The notes: generated from the letters alone by a model not told the origin. A stretch of 64,000 nt of DNA from Neoceratodus forsteri (GCA_016271365.2 JADMNL010000028.1:100164001-100228000), one strand, 5' to 3'; shown: positions 33,208-44,989, numbered from the stretch's first letter. Made by a program: numbers and translations.

Positions 33208-33431
33208 TGGCAGTATAGCCTAGAGGGTAGAGTAACAAGCTGTGAATGAACTTGGTACATCCAGCAGATCTGGGTTTAATTCCTACAGCCTCCACAACCT
33301 TCACTTGCATGCTTGGTGACTCTGAGCAAGTCACTTAACCTCCCCAGTGCTTCCTGGTCCCCCCCTTGAAACAGGCACTTGTGCCTAGTGGGCCTTAACC
33401 AGTTACCAAAGAATAAAAAAAAAAAAAAAAA
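33208..33431 (+). repeat. tRNA-derived SINE (MIR/CORE-like, variant tail)
   Basis: It starts ggcagtatagcctagagg, has a box B-like gggtttaattcc and the CORE-like gactctgagcaagtcactta, and ends in a poly-A run at 33414-33431. The tail (gaaacaggcacttg) resembles the L2-like LINE end at 57345. Confidence 0.7.
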
Positions 33432-33456
33432 TATGCTTTGAAAACATGCCCTAATT

Positions 33457-34130
33457 TATAGGGATAGTCATCCCTCTTTACTACGTACCCTATGATTCCC
33501 TCTATAATCAGAAATTCGTCCAGGCTTACCTTGAAGGCATGTACTGTCTTCATATTCCCTACGTCTTTTCCAGAGGTTCACCACCTTCTGGGAGAAGAAG
33601 TGGATTCTAATGTTACCCCTCAATTCAGCACCTCTGAAGTTTAGGGCACATCCCTGCATCCTGCTGGAGGACACCCGATCAAAAATCTCTGACTGTTCAA
33701 TGTTGCTGATACCACTATGTATGCAGAAGACTAAGACCACGTCCCCTCTCAGCCTGGGTGAACATTTTAAGGGCTTCCAGGCATTCCTCAAGGCTTTGCA
33801 CGCCATACTCCTAATCATTGTGTTGCCCCTGCATTGCGACCTCTTGACCTTCTCAACGTTCTTTTTGTATTAAGGGGCCCAGAATTGGATGCAGTAGTCT
33901 GGGGAGATCGGACAAAAGTCTTGTAAAGTGGTAGGATTACTTCCCCCGCACTGCTGGTCATGCCCCCTCCCACCTTGACGTGCCCTAGTGTTCTGCTGGC
34001 CTTCTTGACAGTGACTGAGCACTATTTGCCAGGTTTCAGCCCTTGTCAATTATGACCCCCACGTCCTTTTCCTCCTCCACTGCTGCAAGGGCCCCCCCGG
34101 CCCCCACAGTGTGTAGACCATGCCTCTGTT
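33457..34130 (-). pseudogene. CR1-like LINE fragment
   Basis: The minus strand encodes RGDVVLVFCIHSGISNIEQSE and LNFRGAELRGNIRIHFFSQK, a diverged CR1 C-terminal region. Upstream RT remnants reach about 34130. It is more diverged than the other fragments and may be a separate subfamily. Confidence 0.65.
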
Positions 34131-35109
34131 TTTCCTCCCACCCGGACCAGCACACATCGACCTGACCTCTGCCCCCAGCCCTGTCACCCGTCCCCTGGGA
34201 CTTACCTCCCCGGTGTTCCTCCCTGGCTTATGGACCTTTTGCTCGGTGTCCAGGGAGTGCCACAGGGATGACGGTGCGAGACCTGTGGAGTGTGTTGGGC
34301 TGCACACTGCATGGTCAGCATTTACTGTGTCCTGTCCCCGGGAAGCGTGGTGTGCAATCACATTAGTGGCGTTCATGCCAATGTCTGACCCACCTCCTAA
34401 TCTAACAAGCGCCGGCTGTCTGGTGGGTGGCAGAACTAACATCCACTGGAAGTACGTTTCAGATTTTGGGGGCAAGATGATAAGATTCAGGCTGCATGAT
34501 GGCTTAGCAGAAGTGCACTGTGCTTCCGTGCTGATGATCCAGGTTTATAAGCAAGACCAGTGAGTTATGGTTAGTGCAGCCAGGGCTGGGTACTGCTGCT
34601 GAGAGCAGCGCAAGCCAGCCCGGGGGAGGGAGACGTCCAACCTCTGATGTAGCTGTGGCTTCTCGCAGCGAGCTGGGATGCCTGCTCCCTCATGAGGGGT
34701 CGTGACAGCCCACAGTGCACTGCTACAACCGAAGCCATCACAGCACCGCTCAGCATCAGGGGAGGTAGGAGGGACTTGGAGGGCAAGGAGTAAACATAAA
34801 AAAGGTGTGTGCCTTGAGCCTTCCATATGACGGTTGTCAGCTCCGGTGGCTCCGTTCCGTGCTCATTCCCACCAGCTTGATGGTTGGGGGAGCAGGTGGT
34901 GAGGTTGGGTAACTGACAGGGGCCTGAGGCAGGCAGAGGTGATGACTCAAAGGGCCAAAAAGTTGGTCATAAAAAAGAAAATATGGTAAAATGCTCGTTC
35001 GTTCACCCATTTTTGCACTACACTACGGTTCAGTTAGCAAGGAGTTGTCAGAAGAACTCATGGAGTAAAAGCAGCTGGACATTAGGAGAAATTCAGACAA
35101 GGAGATAAG
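34131..35109. other. Unassigned sequence
   Basis: No convincing gene or repeat. The frames at 34120-34563 and 34545-34826 are in GC-rich sequence and are not recognised. Confidence 0.3.
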
Positions 35110-35265
35110 TAAGCAATAACCCATGACAGGGTGTGCTGTTATTGGGGATTCTGGTACACCCAGGTGCGATGTGAGGCACAAGGTTGCAGGTTGAGTGTCC
35201 TCACAGCACCTTGGTGTGCATTAATCCCCAATAACAGCACGTCCTGGAGTGGGTTATTACGCTTA
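35110..35265. repeat. Palindromic MITE
   Basis: The left arm caataacccatgacagggtg and the right arm ending gtcctggagtgggttatt are imperfect reverse complements about 40 bp long, including ttattggggatt and aatccccaataa. The same family occurs at 62394-62516. Confidence 0.7.
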
Positions 35266-35378
35266 TAACATGGGTTCTGTTTAAACAACAAAAAAAAATA
35301 TCACAGTGCTTTAATGCACTGTCACCTGACACCCACTGACGAATGAGCTAGCTCCCTCTCCCTATCCCATGTTATAAG
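35262..35378. repeat. Short inverted-repeat element
   Basis: A perfect 13-bp inverted repeat, CTTATAACATGGG and CCCATGTTATAAG, bounds 117 bp. It overlaps the end of the previous palindrome by a few bases. No coding sequence. Confidence 0.55.
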
Positions 35379-35404
35379 AGTGTATGATCATAGTACCATG
35401 CCTA

Positions 35405-35820
35405 TGAAGCAATAGAAACACAGAATTTAACAGCAGATAAGGATTACTTGACTCACTCAGTCTGACCATTTTTTTCTGCCTATACTGTCACCGCAGATGC
35501 TACACAGTCTCCAGCTCCCTCCCCACCTTGCTTTCCACTAAGATTCTCTTGTGCCTGTCCCATGCATGCTTGAAGTCCACCACTGTTTTTGAACCCACTG
35601 CGTTTGACAGACTGGTCCATGCAGCCACCACTCTTTCAGTGAAGAAGTACTTCCTCACATCTCTCTTGAATATACCCCCTTCCATCTTCATTGCAGGTCC
35701 CCTTATTCCTACGGATCTTTTTCTCCAAAAAATGCTCCCCTCCTGTACCTTACTTACCCATGTGAGGTATTTATAGGTCTCTGTCATATCCTCCTCTCCC
35801 TTCTCTCTTTCAGGGTGTAC
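35405..35820 (-). pseudogene. CR1 LINE 3' part, interrupted by a SINE
   Basis: The 3' tail (complement of ctgccgtcaaattctatg-like sequence) is at about 35405-35480. Coding motifs ETYKYLTWVSKVQEGSIF and KYFFTERVVAAW follow on the minus strand. CR1 sequence resumes after the SINE at 36033 for about 40 bp. Confidence 0.8.
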
Positions 35821-35827
35821 ATACTGA

Positions 35828-36032
35828 CAGGCAGTATAGCGCAGTGGTTTAAGGCTCTGAGCTGCAAATCTGATGACATCCAGCAGACCAGATCTGGGTT
35901 TGAATCCCACAGCTTCCACTTGAATACTGTGTGACCCTGAACAAGTCACTTAACTTCCCTGTGCTCCCAGGTCGCATCTGTAAAAAAGCTTTTGGCTTAG
36001 TGTGCTACTCCTGGTTAAACAACTAAAAATAA
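35828..36032 (+). repeat. tRNA-derived SINE with 7-bp target duplication
   Basis: The SINE starts aggcagtatagcgcagtgg and ends acaactaaaaataa. It is flanked by ATACTGA on both sides (35821-35827 and 36033-36039), inside CR1 sequence. The CORE-like gaacaagtcacttaac is present. Confidence 0.85.
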
Positions 36033-36079
36033 ATACTGAGGTCTTTCAGTCTCTCCTCTCCGAAACTGAAGATGCACCA

Positions 36080-36346
36080 AGTGGCAGGGGATAGCCTGCC
36101 CAGGCCAGTGTACAATAGGAAAGGATGAGTAAGGTGATGAGGCGGCTAGTGTAAAATGACAGACATTGTAGGTAACATCCCTGCCGTTTAGCTAAGCTGA
36201 ATTTAGCAGTGTGAAGGTAGGTTACAACAGCAAAGGTCATGCTTGGCAGGAGGATCCTTTGTGCTATTGCTATTCAGGCTTTCGGGAGCACATTTTATCT
36301 GACCCTGTAAGCTAGGCCCAGTTTAGCTTTCAAAGATTTGCAAACA
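36080..36346. other. Unassigned sequence
   Basis: Short stretch with no recognised feature. Confidence 0.3.
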
Positions 36347-36575
36347 CAGAATCACAGAAATATAGAATGTGATAGCAGATAAGGGTCGCTGGGCCCACCC
36401 AGTCTGCCCATTTGTTTTTTTTACCAACATTTTTTGCTGCAGATCTGCTGCTGATCCACAGTGCCACCTCTGTGTGATATACAGTCCACATTGGCTACTT
36501 TCAAGTCCTCCAGCACCACACCTGTCCAGACAGGTACACGGGGTAGTGGCATGGGTAGGGAAATCCCTATGAATT
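36347..36575 (-). mobile_element. CR1 LINE 3' tail
   Basis: The complement carries the CR1 3' end, with agatagcagataagg...gggcccacccagtctgccc, matching the ends of the other CR1 copies. No coding part is left. Confidence 0.6.
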
Positions 36576-36929
36576 AGTACATGTTTATGTAGCATGCTTA
36601 TTCATTCCTGCTTATGAAGTGTTGTGGACATGATGGACCTAGAGCCCCCTCTGACTTTAATAGGTTACTGTATAAACTGAAACTGTAAAGTAGACATTTT
36701 CCTGTGTTATGAGCTTTCCTTTCCTATCTGATGATGTTTCCAATATTACTGCAGGCCAATGTGACACATTTCCCCACATTTTGAGTGTCAGTGTCCTACA
36801 TTTCAGTGACAACAGGTTGGGACATGCCTCACAGCCTCACCATTAAAAAGTGTAGCACTGTCCTTTAGAATGCAGAGTGCACGGCTAGAATGCATACCAC
36901 ATTTTTAGTTCAAAGAACAGTACGTTTTG
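36576..36929. other. Unassigned sequence
   Basis: No feature recognised. Confidence 0.3.
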
Positions 36930-37535
36930 CTGGACCGCCAGCATATTGGTATCGCGACTGCCTGCGACACTGATGACCCGGGTTCAGGAACGAGCCCATG
37001 GCGTCAGAGGGCCGGCCGGGGATGAAGTAGGATGAGCGTCTGAGGGACTGATCTCCTTCGGGGAGGGTGGACTGTGCCACCTGGCAATATGGTGACTCTC
37101 AGCAGATGCTGTGAGAACACCAGCCGGGGACCACACAAAATAGGGGGCAGTTGACTGTAGATGTTGGCACATACCTCTCAACCTTTTGTCCCCAAATGTG
37201 GAACATTGCCTCTCAAAATGTGGAACAAATGAGCAAAATGTGGAACACTTAATCAAATCTTTACCTAAGAAGCTCAGAACACTTTTAAAATGTTTGCCTT
37301 TATATTCAGAAAGTCTGTTATTAATTGAATAATGTATTTTGTGTATCATTTACTATAGATTTTTGTTTTAAAATGTTAACACTGAATGTGGGACAAGTCC
37401 TCACAATGTGGAACAGCGAGCTTTTGTGAAGTAAAATGAGGAACGTTCCTCGTAATGTGGTACAGTTGAGAAGTATGTGTTGGCATGCCATGGGGGGGAG
37501 CAAGCATGGCCATGTGCTTGCCGTCATTGCACGTC
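36930..37535 (+). repeat. tRNA-derived SINE, GGCCGGC family, split by a MITE
   Basis: The head has gacccgggttcaggaacg (box B-like) and then gagggccggccggggatg. The body resumes after the MITE and ends near gtcattgcacgtcc. The same body is seen intact at 52330-52620. Confidence 0.65.
37170..37477. mobile_element. hAT-type MITE with 8-bp target duplication
   Basis: Ends CATACCTCTCAAC and GTTGAGAAGTATG are inverted, bounding 308 bp. The perfect 8-bp duplication TGTTGGCA flanks it (37162-37169 and 37478-37485), the hallmark of hAT transposition. The inside repeats an aatgtggaac motif. No transposase. Confidence 0.85.
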
Positions 37536-37870
37536 CGTGCCTCTGGGGCACCTCCAAGAAGAAAGCCCTCGAGGCAGGCAGCAGCATGATGTCCGAGACC
37601 TCAGCCTCCACTCCACCACCAAAACAACACCAGTTTAAGTTTCAGACAGGGTCTCAGGGCGATCTCAGTATCTCCCTGCGGGAAGCCCCTCCATGAGTGG
37701 AATGTCTCGGTTCTTAAGGACCGGGCAGCCAAGGAAGTGCTGGGGGGGGGGAGGCAAGGTGGCTGTTGGGAGGGGACAAATATGGGGTAAATCCCCACCC
37801 TGGCCAAAGAGCCAGAAACAATAAAAAACACAAAAAATAATAATGTTTCGTAACAGTGGGCACCATGAGT
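37536..37870. other. Unassigned GC-rich sequence
   Basis: No recognised gene. A G-run lies at 37742-37751. Confidence 0.3.
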
Positions 37871-38150
37871 TTCAAGAGAGGTCAGGTAAGGAAGCATTTC
37901 TTGACAGAAAGGGTGGTGGATAGATGGAAAAGGTTTCCGAAGAAGGTGCTGGGGCAGAGACAGTGACTGGATTCAAGCATGTGTGGGACAGGCACATGGG
38001 TATCATTAAAAATAAGAATCACCTGAGAGGGTGGGGGAAGCTGGGACCTGCATATAGCCCCTTGCCCCCACATGTGGTAGGTAGAGTTAGGTAAGTCTGG
38101 ATGGGCTCTGCAGTCCTTAGCTGTCGAGAAAAACCTATGTTTCTACCTTT
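37871..38150 (+). mobile_element. CR1 LINE 3' fragment
   Basis: It follows the pattern of CR1 C-terminal coding and tail: aggaagcatttcttgacagaaagg, then tgtgggacaggcacatggg, and an end near acctatgtttctac. Frames are broken. Confidence 0.65.
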
Positions 38151-39725
38151 AGTATTTAGGAATGTTTCTATCAAGTTACTGCAATTGATATTTTTATTTG
38201 TAATATTTAGCTGTAACATTATGAGGAAACTTCGTAAATCTTCATGGGGCGTGGATAAATTTGGGTGTAAAATACATAGTGCTGTGCGAAATGTAGAGCA
38301 ATTATGGGCAAAGATGCGTGTCTGTTTATGACCTATCCCCTCAGGTTGAGGATGAGGGCCGAACCCAGGTTGAGCCAGGGCTCCCAGATTTGCAGGGATT
38401 CCTGTATTGTACATGAATTTGGAGCCATCTACATGGAAATTCTTCCCATAAGCTTGCATTGGTTATACAGGAAACCAGAGCAATTTGACTTCCACAGGGA
38501 ATAATGTATCCTACAAGAAAACACAGGAAAACTAACCTGGAGTTACAGGGAAAATGCTGAAATCAGTCTGCAGGCTGCTGCTGTTCTTGTTTCTGTGTTT
38601 CTGCTGCCACTTGCTGGTGGAACAGAAGGACGTCCCCATAGTCAGCCCCCTTCCCCCGCCCCAAGCTCAGCAACTTCCTCATTCTGCCTTTTCGCTGGCT
38701 TTGAGTTTCGCTTTTGGCTTCAGGCTGCTTTACCAGCCTTGACCAGGTCCAAGAGATTCCTTCCGACATTTTCCAGAAAACCATAATCATGTTACCATTT
38801 TGACGCATTGAAGGGTGAGTCTTTGCATTTGTAGAAGGTGTTTTGTGTTTTTTTTTTCTGCTTGGATTGGTTTGCTCTGTGGAAGAGACTGATCAGCCTC
38901 TGGTGTTTCTCCACATCAGCCTCTGCGGTTAGGGCTGGGTTTAGTCACTGCACTGCTGCTTGTTTTGTTTTTTATTTTTTTGCATTTGTAGGACTAAAGG
39001 GAGATTTATCCAGCACTGTAGACAAGAACTGCAGTAAAACTGGGTTTGTTTGTGTGTTTAGTTTCAGTGGGTCATAGTGAGGTGAACAGTGGGACAGTTT
39101 GTTTTCAAGGTGAGAGGGAGACCTGACTGAGTTCCCTGTTTTGAATAATCAAACCAAACCACCTTTGTTTTCCTTTAGGGGGACACAAAAAAAGGATTCC
39201 AACTGGCCATTCTTTGGCAGGGAAAAGAGAGCGTGGCCTCTGGCAGTGGGCACCATTTAGGGGCTAAAATACAACTTTGTAATGGGGGCTGGTGTCTCCA
39301 GCAAGTGCCCATCATGTGATACTGGATGTCTTTTCATGTAATGGACTTTGTGACAGATGTATTGTGTTTGTTCTACATGGCCTGTGGAGTTGGGATTTTT
39401 GTGGGTTTTTGAAATTGTTTGTGCTTAAAAATGTTAACAGAAGGTATGATAGGTATAGACGAGACATAAAATTGAGTAATCTGTTAAATGTACCTAGCTA
39501 TGAATACATTGTGATGGGTACAGAGGTACCGTTTGTGATGTACTTGCCAAATATGCTTGTGAATAAACTTTTGAGTTATAACAACAGCAAAAAAAGAAAA
39601 AGAAGAAAAATAACTTGGCAACCCTTCTGATTCCAATGATGTGACTCCACTAGGAGGGTCTTCCTGGGGGGCTGGTGGGGGGTTGAGTCTCCATCACCAG
39701 GTGTGGAAGTGTAAAGCAGGGGGGC
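38151..39725. other. Unassigned sequence
   Basis: No known repeat or gene was recognised. A 62-codon frame at 38554-38742 starts with a signal-peptide-like hydrophobic run but has no other support. A frame at 39292-39630 is unrecognised. Confidence 0.3.
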
Positions 39726-39884
39726 CTACAACCTCCCTGGTGCACCACCACTTGCTGTGGCAATACACAGAGCTCTGAATGAGGAACCAGGGGAATTTGT
39801 TCTCCTGTAGTAGTAAAATTTCATTCCTTCTTCATGAATCGGAACCTCAAATGAGCAGAGCTCACTTCCAATGAGATCCTTAGT
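39726..39884 (-). other. Possible exon-like segment
   Basis: On the minus strand an acceptor-like aactttgcag is followed by an open stretch of 52 codons (DLIGSELCSFEVP, FYYYRRTNSPGS) ending in a stop. The composition is less repetitive than its surroundings. I do not recognise the protein and found no polyadenylation signal close by. It may be chance. Confidence 0.2.
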
Positions 39885-40192
39885 CTGCAAAGTTGAATTA
39901 TTCACAATTGTTACAGTTATACAACTAAAAAGAGACATAAAATTAAAAAAAAAATATGTATGACTCATAATAAACAGGGTCAGTATCCAGTGTTCTAAAC
40001 ATATGTAATCTAGTACATTAAAAAAAAGTGCACTAATCTGCTCTACGTAGCATGATGTTCAGTGCTCCTGTGTATTCCTAGAAATTGTTCCTGTGGTTTT
40101 ATCTTGTACTGTAACTCATCTGTTTATATTGCCCTATTATAATTACTGGTGACCATAAATATCAACCGGATTACTGTATTGTTAAAAATACA
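39885..40192. other. Unassigned AT-rich sequence
   Basis: No feature recognised. Confidence 0.3.
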
Positions 40193-40254
40193 TATCAACT
40201 GGATTTTGGGTTATTATGCTCCAAAGGCAATAATAACCTGAAATCTGGTTGATA
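40193..40254. repeat. Foldback element
   Basis: Two 25-bp arms, tatcaactggattttggg... and ...cctgaaatctggttgata, pair with four mismatches around a 12-nt loop. Confidence 0.6.
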
Positions 40255-40455
40255 ATGCAGTCTCCAAAGAAACAGACTTTAAAACTGGTGCGTTCCATTC
40301 ACAAAAAGTATTCAACTGCAGTATTTTCAACTGAGTTTTATTCCTGTACAGTTCAATTTCTTCAAAAATAAAACTGCACTCTAGCTAAAAAAATGTCTTT
40401 TTCTTTCAAGCTGCTAGAAATACCAGTCTAAACCTCCACACCAGCAATTATAAAC

Positions 40456-40599
40456 AATAAAGGATAGGTAAATTTGATGTTATGGATTTTTTTCACATAC
40501 CCTCGGTGTGTGATGACCAAAACCTCTCGAGGTTTATGGGTCATCACAAACCTTGGAAGCATGAAAAAAATCCATAACACAACTTACCTATCCATTATT
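40456..40599. repeat. Palindromic MITE
   Basis: A 144-bp near-perfect palindrome. The left arm aataaaggataggtaa mirrors the right ttacctatccattatt. Inner arms are tatggatttttttcac and gaaaaaaatccata. The centre lies at the ctctcgagg stretch near 40527. Confidence 0.8.
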
Positions 40600-40690
40600 C
40601 TATATGTAACCTCCTGGGTTGGACCTGAAAATAGGCCTTTAATTCTCGAGTGTGCTTACGTGGTCAACAAAAACTAATAATAAAAAGGCA
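40600..40690 (+). mobile_element. L2-like LINE 3' tail
   Basis: The sequence gacctgaaaataggc, then gtggtcaacaaaaactaata, is the tail shared with the LINE end at 57340-57408 and with the SINE tail at 5545-5603. Confidence 0.6.
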
Positions 40691-41329
40691 TTATTTTATT
40701 TTAGCCAAACTTATTTTACCCAGAGCTGCTTTTAATACGGGGGATATTATTCTAAATTTGGGGCCTGATGTGTGAAAGTCGGACTCTCACTTCCAGACTT
40801 CTTTTAGGAGGGTTGAATTCTACTCTTGCTGCAGATCTAAGATAATTTTTTTATATTTCTCTGATGCACATTTTCCAAGAGATGTCCAGGGACCAATTTC
40901 TTGTAACATTAATACATATAAGAAAGGTAAGGTCTCTTCTACGCTCCATTAAATTCATCCAGTCCCGTTTGCAATAGTGCTCTCGTCTGTGAGTCCTGCG
41001 GGGAAGGGGGGGTTGAGTCTAAGCCTAAGACCCCTTGAGCCTAAGTCAGAATACTAAGGAATTGTGCCAGATGTTACTGCATGCAGACTGTGTTTGCACG
41101 AGCTAACATTTGAATTCCGACACCCACGGTGCTCTGTGTACGATGTAGTGCTAGTGGCATGGTGCTGTGCCATACACGGAGCAGCTTGGCACTGGTACTA
41201 CCACCACTGTCGTACCCCCACTTGCCCCTCATCTTTAGATCTGCTTCTAGGATAAAATGTCTTCCTGTTTTTGATTTTGCAGAGGTCACTGCAGCAGTGG
41301 AATCTGGCAATCCCCCCCCCCCCCAGCTG
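40691..41329. other. Unassigned sequence
   Basis: No gene recognised. A C-run sits at 41313-41323. Confidence 0.3.
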
Positions 41330-41475
41330 GAAGCATTGGCATACTACAGTGCCTGTTCAGACCCTCTGCCCGCCAGGCCTGAGTCTGTTCCCGAACCTAG
41401 GTCTCTAGCGCGGGAACACAGCATGCAACCCACTAGGCCATCGAGCAGCCCTTGCTCCTTACAGGGGGGTTGGGG
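41330..41475 (-). repeat. GGCCGGC-family SINE head fragment
   Basis: The complement contains the tRNA-like head, with the box B-like gacctaggttcgggaac (near 41390-41403) and the head around gggctgctcgatggcctagt. Confidence 0.45.
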
Positions 41476-41479
41476 GGGG

Positions 41480-44352
41480 ATGGACAGCCGTGTGTGCCAA
41501 TGCAAGGAGTCTGGGAAACAAAATTCTTGACCTTGAGGCAATCATTGCGGAGGCAGACCTGGATCTGGTGGCCAGAATGAAATCATGGTGCACGGATAAC
41601 CACAGCTGGGAAGTAGCCATCCCAGGCTACACCATGTTCCAGAAGGACAGGTCAGGGAGGAAAGGCGGAGGGGTTGTTTTATATGTGAAGGCAGGTATAA
41701 GGGACACTGAGATACAGTGACAACGGGGATAAGGAATGCCTGGAGGTAGTATGGGTCAGCCTAGAGACGGGATCTGGGGCTGCTATTCGCACAGTGGTGG
41801 TGTACAGGCCTCTGACGCAGGGAGGAGTTAGACAGAGTCCCGGGGAAGCCATTAGTAAAATGGCCAGCAAGGTGGAAATTTTGATAATGGGGACTTTAAT
41901 CTACCGGATGTAGATTTGGGCATTCTTGCTGCAGCTACATCAAGAGGCCGGGCGATTCTCGACTCCATACAAGAGGCATTTTGCAGGCAACTGGTTTTGG
42001 AATACACTAGGGAGGGGACAATGCTGGACCTGGTACTACAAACAGAGACAGCATTGCTGACGTCACAGTGAGTAGTCCCCTGTGTACAAGTGATCACCAT
42101 ACTGTGTGGTTTAGCATACAGACAGGACAGGAAAAAAAAACAGTAAGACAAGGTTCCTGGACTAAGAGGACAGATTTTTAAGGAAATGGGAAAGTGCCTC
42201 ACAGAATGCCTTTGGGTAGGGTGGAAGCTCAGTGGAGAAAATTAATGAGGGTATAGCCCAGGTAACGGCATTTTGTTTGAAGGAAATGAGCAAGGGAATG
42301 AGGAGGAAGAGGCTGCTATGGTTCTGTAAGGAGGTGGCAAAGGCAGTGAAGGAGACGAAAACAGTATTTAGAAAGTACAAAGAAACCCTGAAGGATGAAG
42401 ACAGGGAGGTGCATCTAGCTAAACACAGGGAGACAGGAGGGAGGGGGGGCAGCTAAAGCATTAACAGAAGAGATGATAGCTAAGGAGGTCAAAAAAAGAG
42501 ATAAGACCTCCTTCAGGCACGTGTGGGGGGGAGACAAGGAGAGGGATAGTGAGAATCAGGAGGTACTGTGCAGAGGAAGATTAAGAGAAAGAAGGAATAC
42601 TAAATGATTACGTCCACTTAGTTTTCATGGTAGAGAGTGTGGGTGGGGGAGGACAAGCATGCTGCTGTAAACACCAGGGTGGGGTGGACACAAGTCCATT
42701 CTCAATAGAAAGGATCAATGGTGAGGGTCCAGAAGGGACTGGAAGCCATAAAGGAGAATAAGGTGATGGGGCCAGATGGAATTCATCCAAAGATCCTAAA
42801 GGGACTGAGCCTGTTGCTGGCCACTCCTATGGCAGTGCTTTTTAGCACCTCAGTGGAGGTGGGGGGGGAGTTCCAGAGGACTGAGGGAAGGACAGTGTGG
42901 TCCCTGTGCACAAAAGTGGCAGTAGGGAGGATGCTAGTAACTACAGACCAGTCAGTCTCACATCAGTGGTGGGGAAGTTAATGGAGACACTACTGAAGGA
43001 GAGGCTTGTGGAGCACCTGGAGGCTAAAGGGCTGTAGGACTACTGGTAGCATGGTGTCACAGGGGGAGGTCATGTCAAACTAATTTTATATATTTCTTTG
43101 ACTGGGATAGCAGGAAAGTGGATTAAGGGAGAGTAGGGGACGTGGAGTGTCTGGACATCAGTAAGGCTTACGACACTGTGCTGCTCAGGAGGCTAGTTAA
43201 AGAAACTAAGCAGCCTGGGGTGAGAGAGAGAGAGTGACACGTTGGGTATCAAACTGGTTAAGGGTTAGGAGGCAAAGGGTGGTGTTAAACGGTAGCTACT
43301 CAGGTGATAGGAGAGTGACTAATGGGGTGCTACAGGGTTTGATGTTGGGACCATTCATCTTTAGTGTCTTCATAAGTGACACTGCTGAGGAGCTTGAGGG
43401 AAAGGTGTGTCTCTCTTTGCGGATATCGCAAAAATCTGCAACAGGGTTGTCACTCTGGAAGGATTGTAGAGAACGAAAAGTGATCTGAGGAAACTAGAGG
43501 AATGGGCTAGGGGTGGTAGTGGGGTTTTAATGCCAAAAAGTGCAAGGTTATGCACTTAGGGTTGTGGAACCCAGGGGCTGTGTATAAGATGGGGAGTGGA
43601 GCTTACAGCCACCAAGCAAGAAGGAGACCTATGGGTTGTCATATCTGATGACCTCAAGGTGGCTGGGCAGTGTGACAAAGCAGTGGGAAAGGCTAGCAGG
43701 ATGCTACGGTGCATTGGGAGAGGGGTTTCTAGCAGGAGGAGGAGGGAGGTGGTGCTGCTGTTATATTGCTCACTGGTGAGGCCCCACCTGGAGTACTTTG
43801 TCTAGTTCTGGAGGCCGCACCTCTGCAAGAACATTGAAAATGTAGATGTGGTGCAGAGGATGGCAACCAAAAAGGTGAGGGGGCTGCACGAGAAGCCATA
43901 TGAGGAAAGGCTGCAGGAACTCAACATGTACTCCCAGGAAGAGAGGAGTGCAACGGGGAACAAGACTGCAACCTACAAGTACTTCAGAGGAGTGAACAAG
44001 GTGCAAGTGGAGGGTCTATTTCAGAGAAAGGAAGGCACTAGAATAAGGGAGCATGCAATGAAACTAAGAGGGGGAAGTTTAGGGGACAGATGCGGAAATA
44101 CTTCTTCATGGACAGGTGGTGGATGACTGGAACAGGCTTCCAGAAGAGGTAGTGAGGCAGAGACTGTGGGGAGCTTCAAACATGTGTGGGATAGGCACAG
44201 GGGCATATTAAGTAGAGGAGGGGGAGGGAGTGACACCTGGCTATGACCAACTAGGGTCAGTGGTGATGAACTAGGCAGGGATGAGGGGCAGACTGGATGG
44301 GCCTAAAGATCCTTTTGTGCTGACAAATCTACTGTATGTTTCTATGTTACTC
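41480..44352 (+). pseudogene. CR1 LINE, nearly full ORF2 but heavily decayed
   Basis: It begins with the endonuclease N-terminus (CANARSLGNKILDLEAIIAE, then VAIPGYTMFQKDRSG) that the copy at 11785 lacks. RT remnants include IKENKVMGPDGIHPKIL near 42745 and GVLQGLMLGPFIFSVFISD near 43320. The C-terminal region with YEERLQELNMYSQEER lies near 43880. The 3' tail ends at ctgtatgtttctatgttac (about 44335-44352). Stops and frameshifts occur about every 100-200 bp, so it is much older than the copy in the Gypsy element. Together the two copies show the whole ORF2 layout. Confidence 0.85.
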
Positions 44353-44437
44353 TTTTTCAGTCAAGCTATTGCATGTCCTATATTTACATTGATGTTGTAT
44401 AAATTGAATACGCAATGGTCTGACTCAGAATGTGCAG

Positions 44438-44443
44438 TTTATT
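44438..44443 (-). promoter_or_regulatory. AATAAA polyadenylation signal candidate
   Basis: The minus strand has AATAAA about 129 bases beyond the stop of the exon-like segment at 44572-44828. Confidence 0.3.
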
Positions 44444-44571
44444 ATCATTTGATGAAATTACACAGTTCTGTTATGAAAGGCTTGCCCCCTCACAAGTGAA
44501 GAGAAACTGCATATTTTGAGCCAGACCTTGGATGCTATATAAAATCAGGTTACTAATTATAACTCTTTAAA

Positions 44572-44828
44572 TTACTGTTCTGTGTCCAGATTTAACTGTT
44601 TCACTTTGATTTGAACTGCTTGCTTCTGTGCTGCACAGGGCTGTTGTGAGTCCAGGTCACTGCTGTCCACCGTCGGGATGAAGGAGTAGCAATCACATGA
44701 GCACTCCTCACCTGGGTGCAGGGGTGGGGGGAGAAGAGCAGCCTGTTGCCCTAGTGCGGTGTTGCTTTCTGGTGGTTTGGTGGGAGAGAGCATCTGCAGG
44801 CTTTCCATAAGGTGGGATGCCAGTAGAT
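44572..44828 (-). other. Possible 3'-terminal exon of an unidentified minus-strand gene
   Basis: On the minus strand an acceptor (gtgctgttgcag) is followed by an open frame of 85 codons starting DLLASHLMESLQML and ending KVKQLNLDTEQ before a stop. A polyadenylation signal lies 129 bp further on. The sequence is not a known repeat of this window. I do not recognise the protein. Signals for a last exon are all present, but each is individually weak evidence. Confidence 0.35.
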
Positions 44829-44989
44829 CTGCAACAGCACATCAGTGTGTATGAATTCTTAAGCATCCTTAGCACCACCATCCCTTGGGAGAGTTGGGGA
44901 CTGCATCACAGAGAGAAGGAAAATGTCATCACCGTCTGCTGAATCTTGTTGATACACTTGAGTATGCTGAAGACTGAGTTCATGACAAC

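Noticed and set aside
38554..38742. Small secreted peptide candidate
   Set aside because: It has a signal-like hydrophobic start, but no conserved cysteines, no splice or polyadenylation support and no relative in the window.
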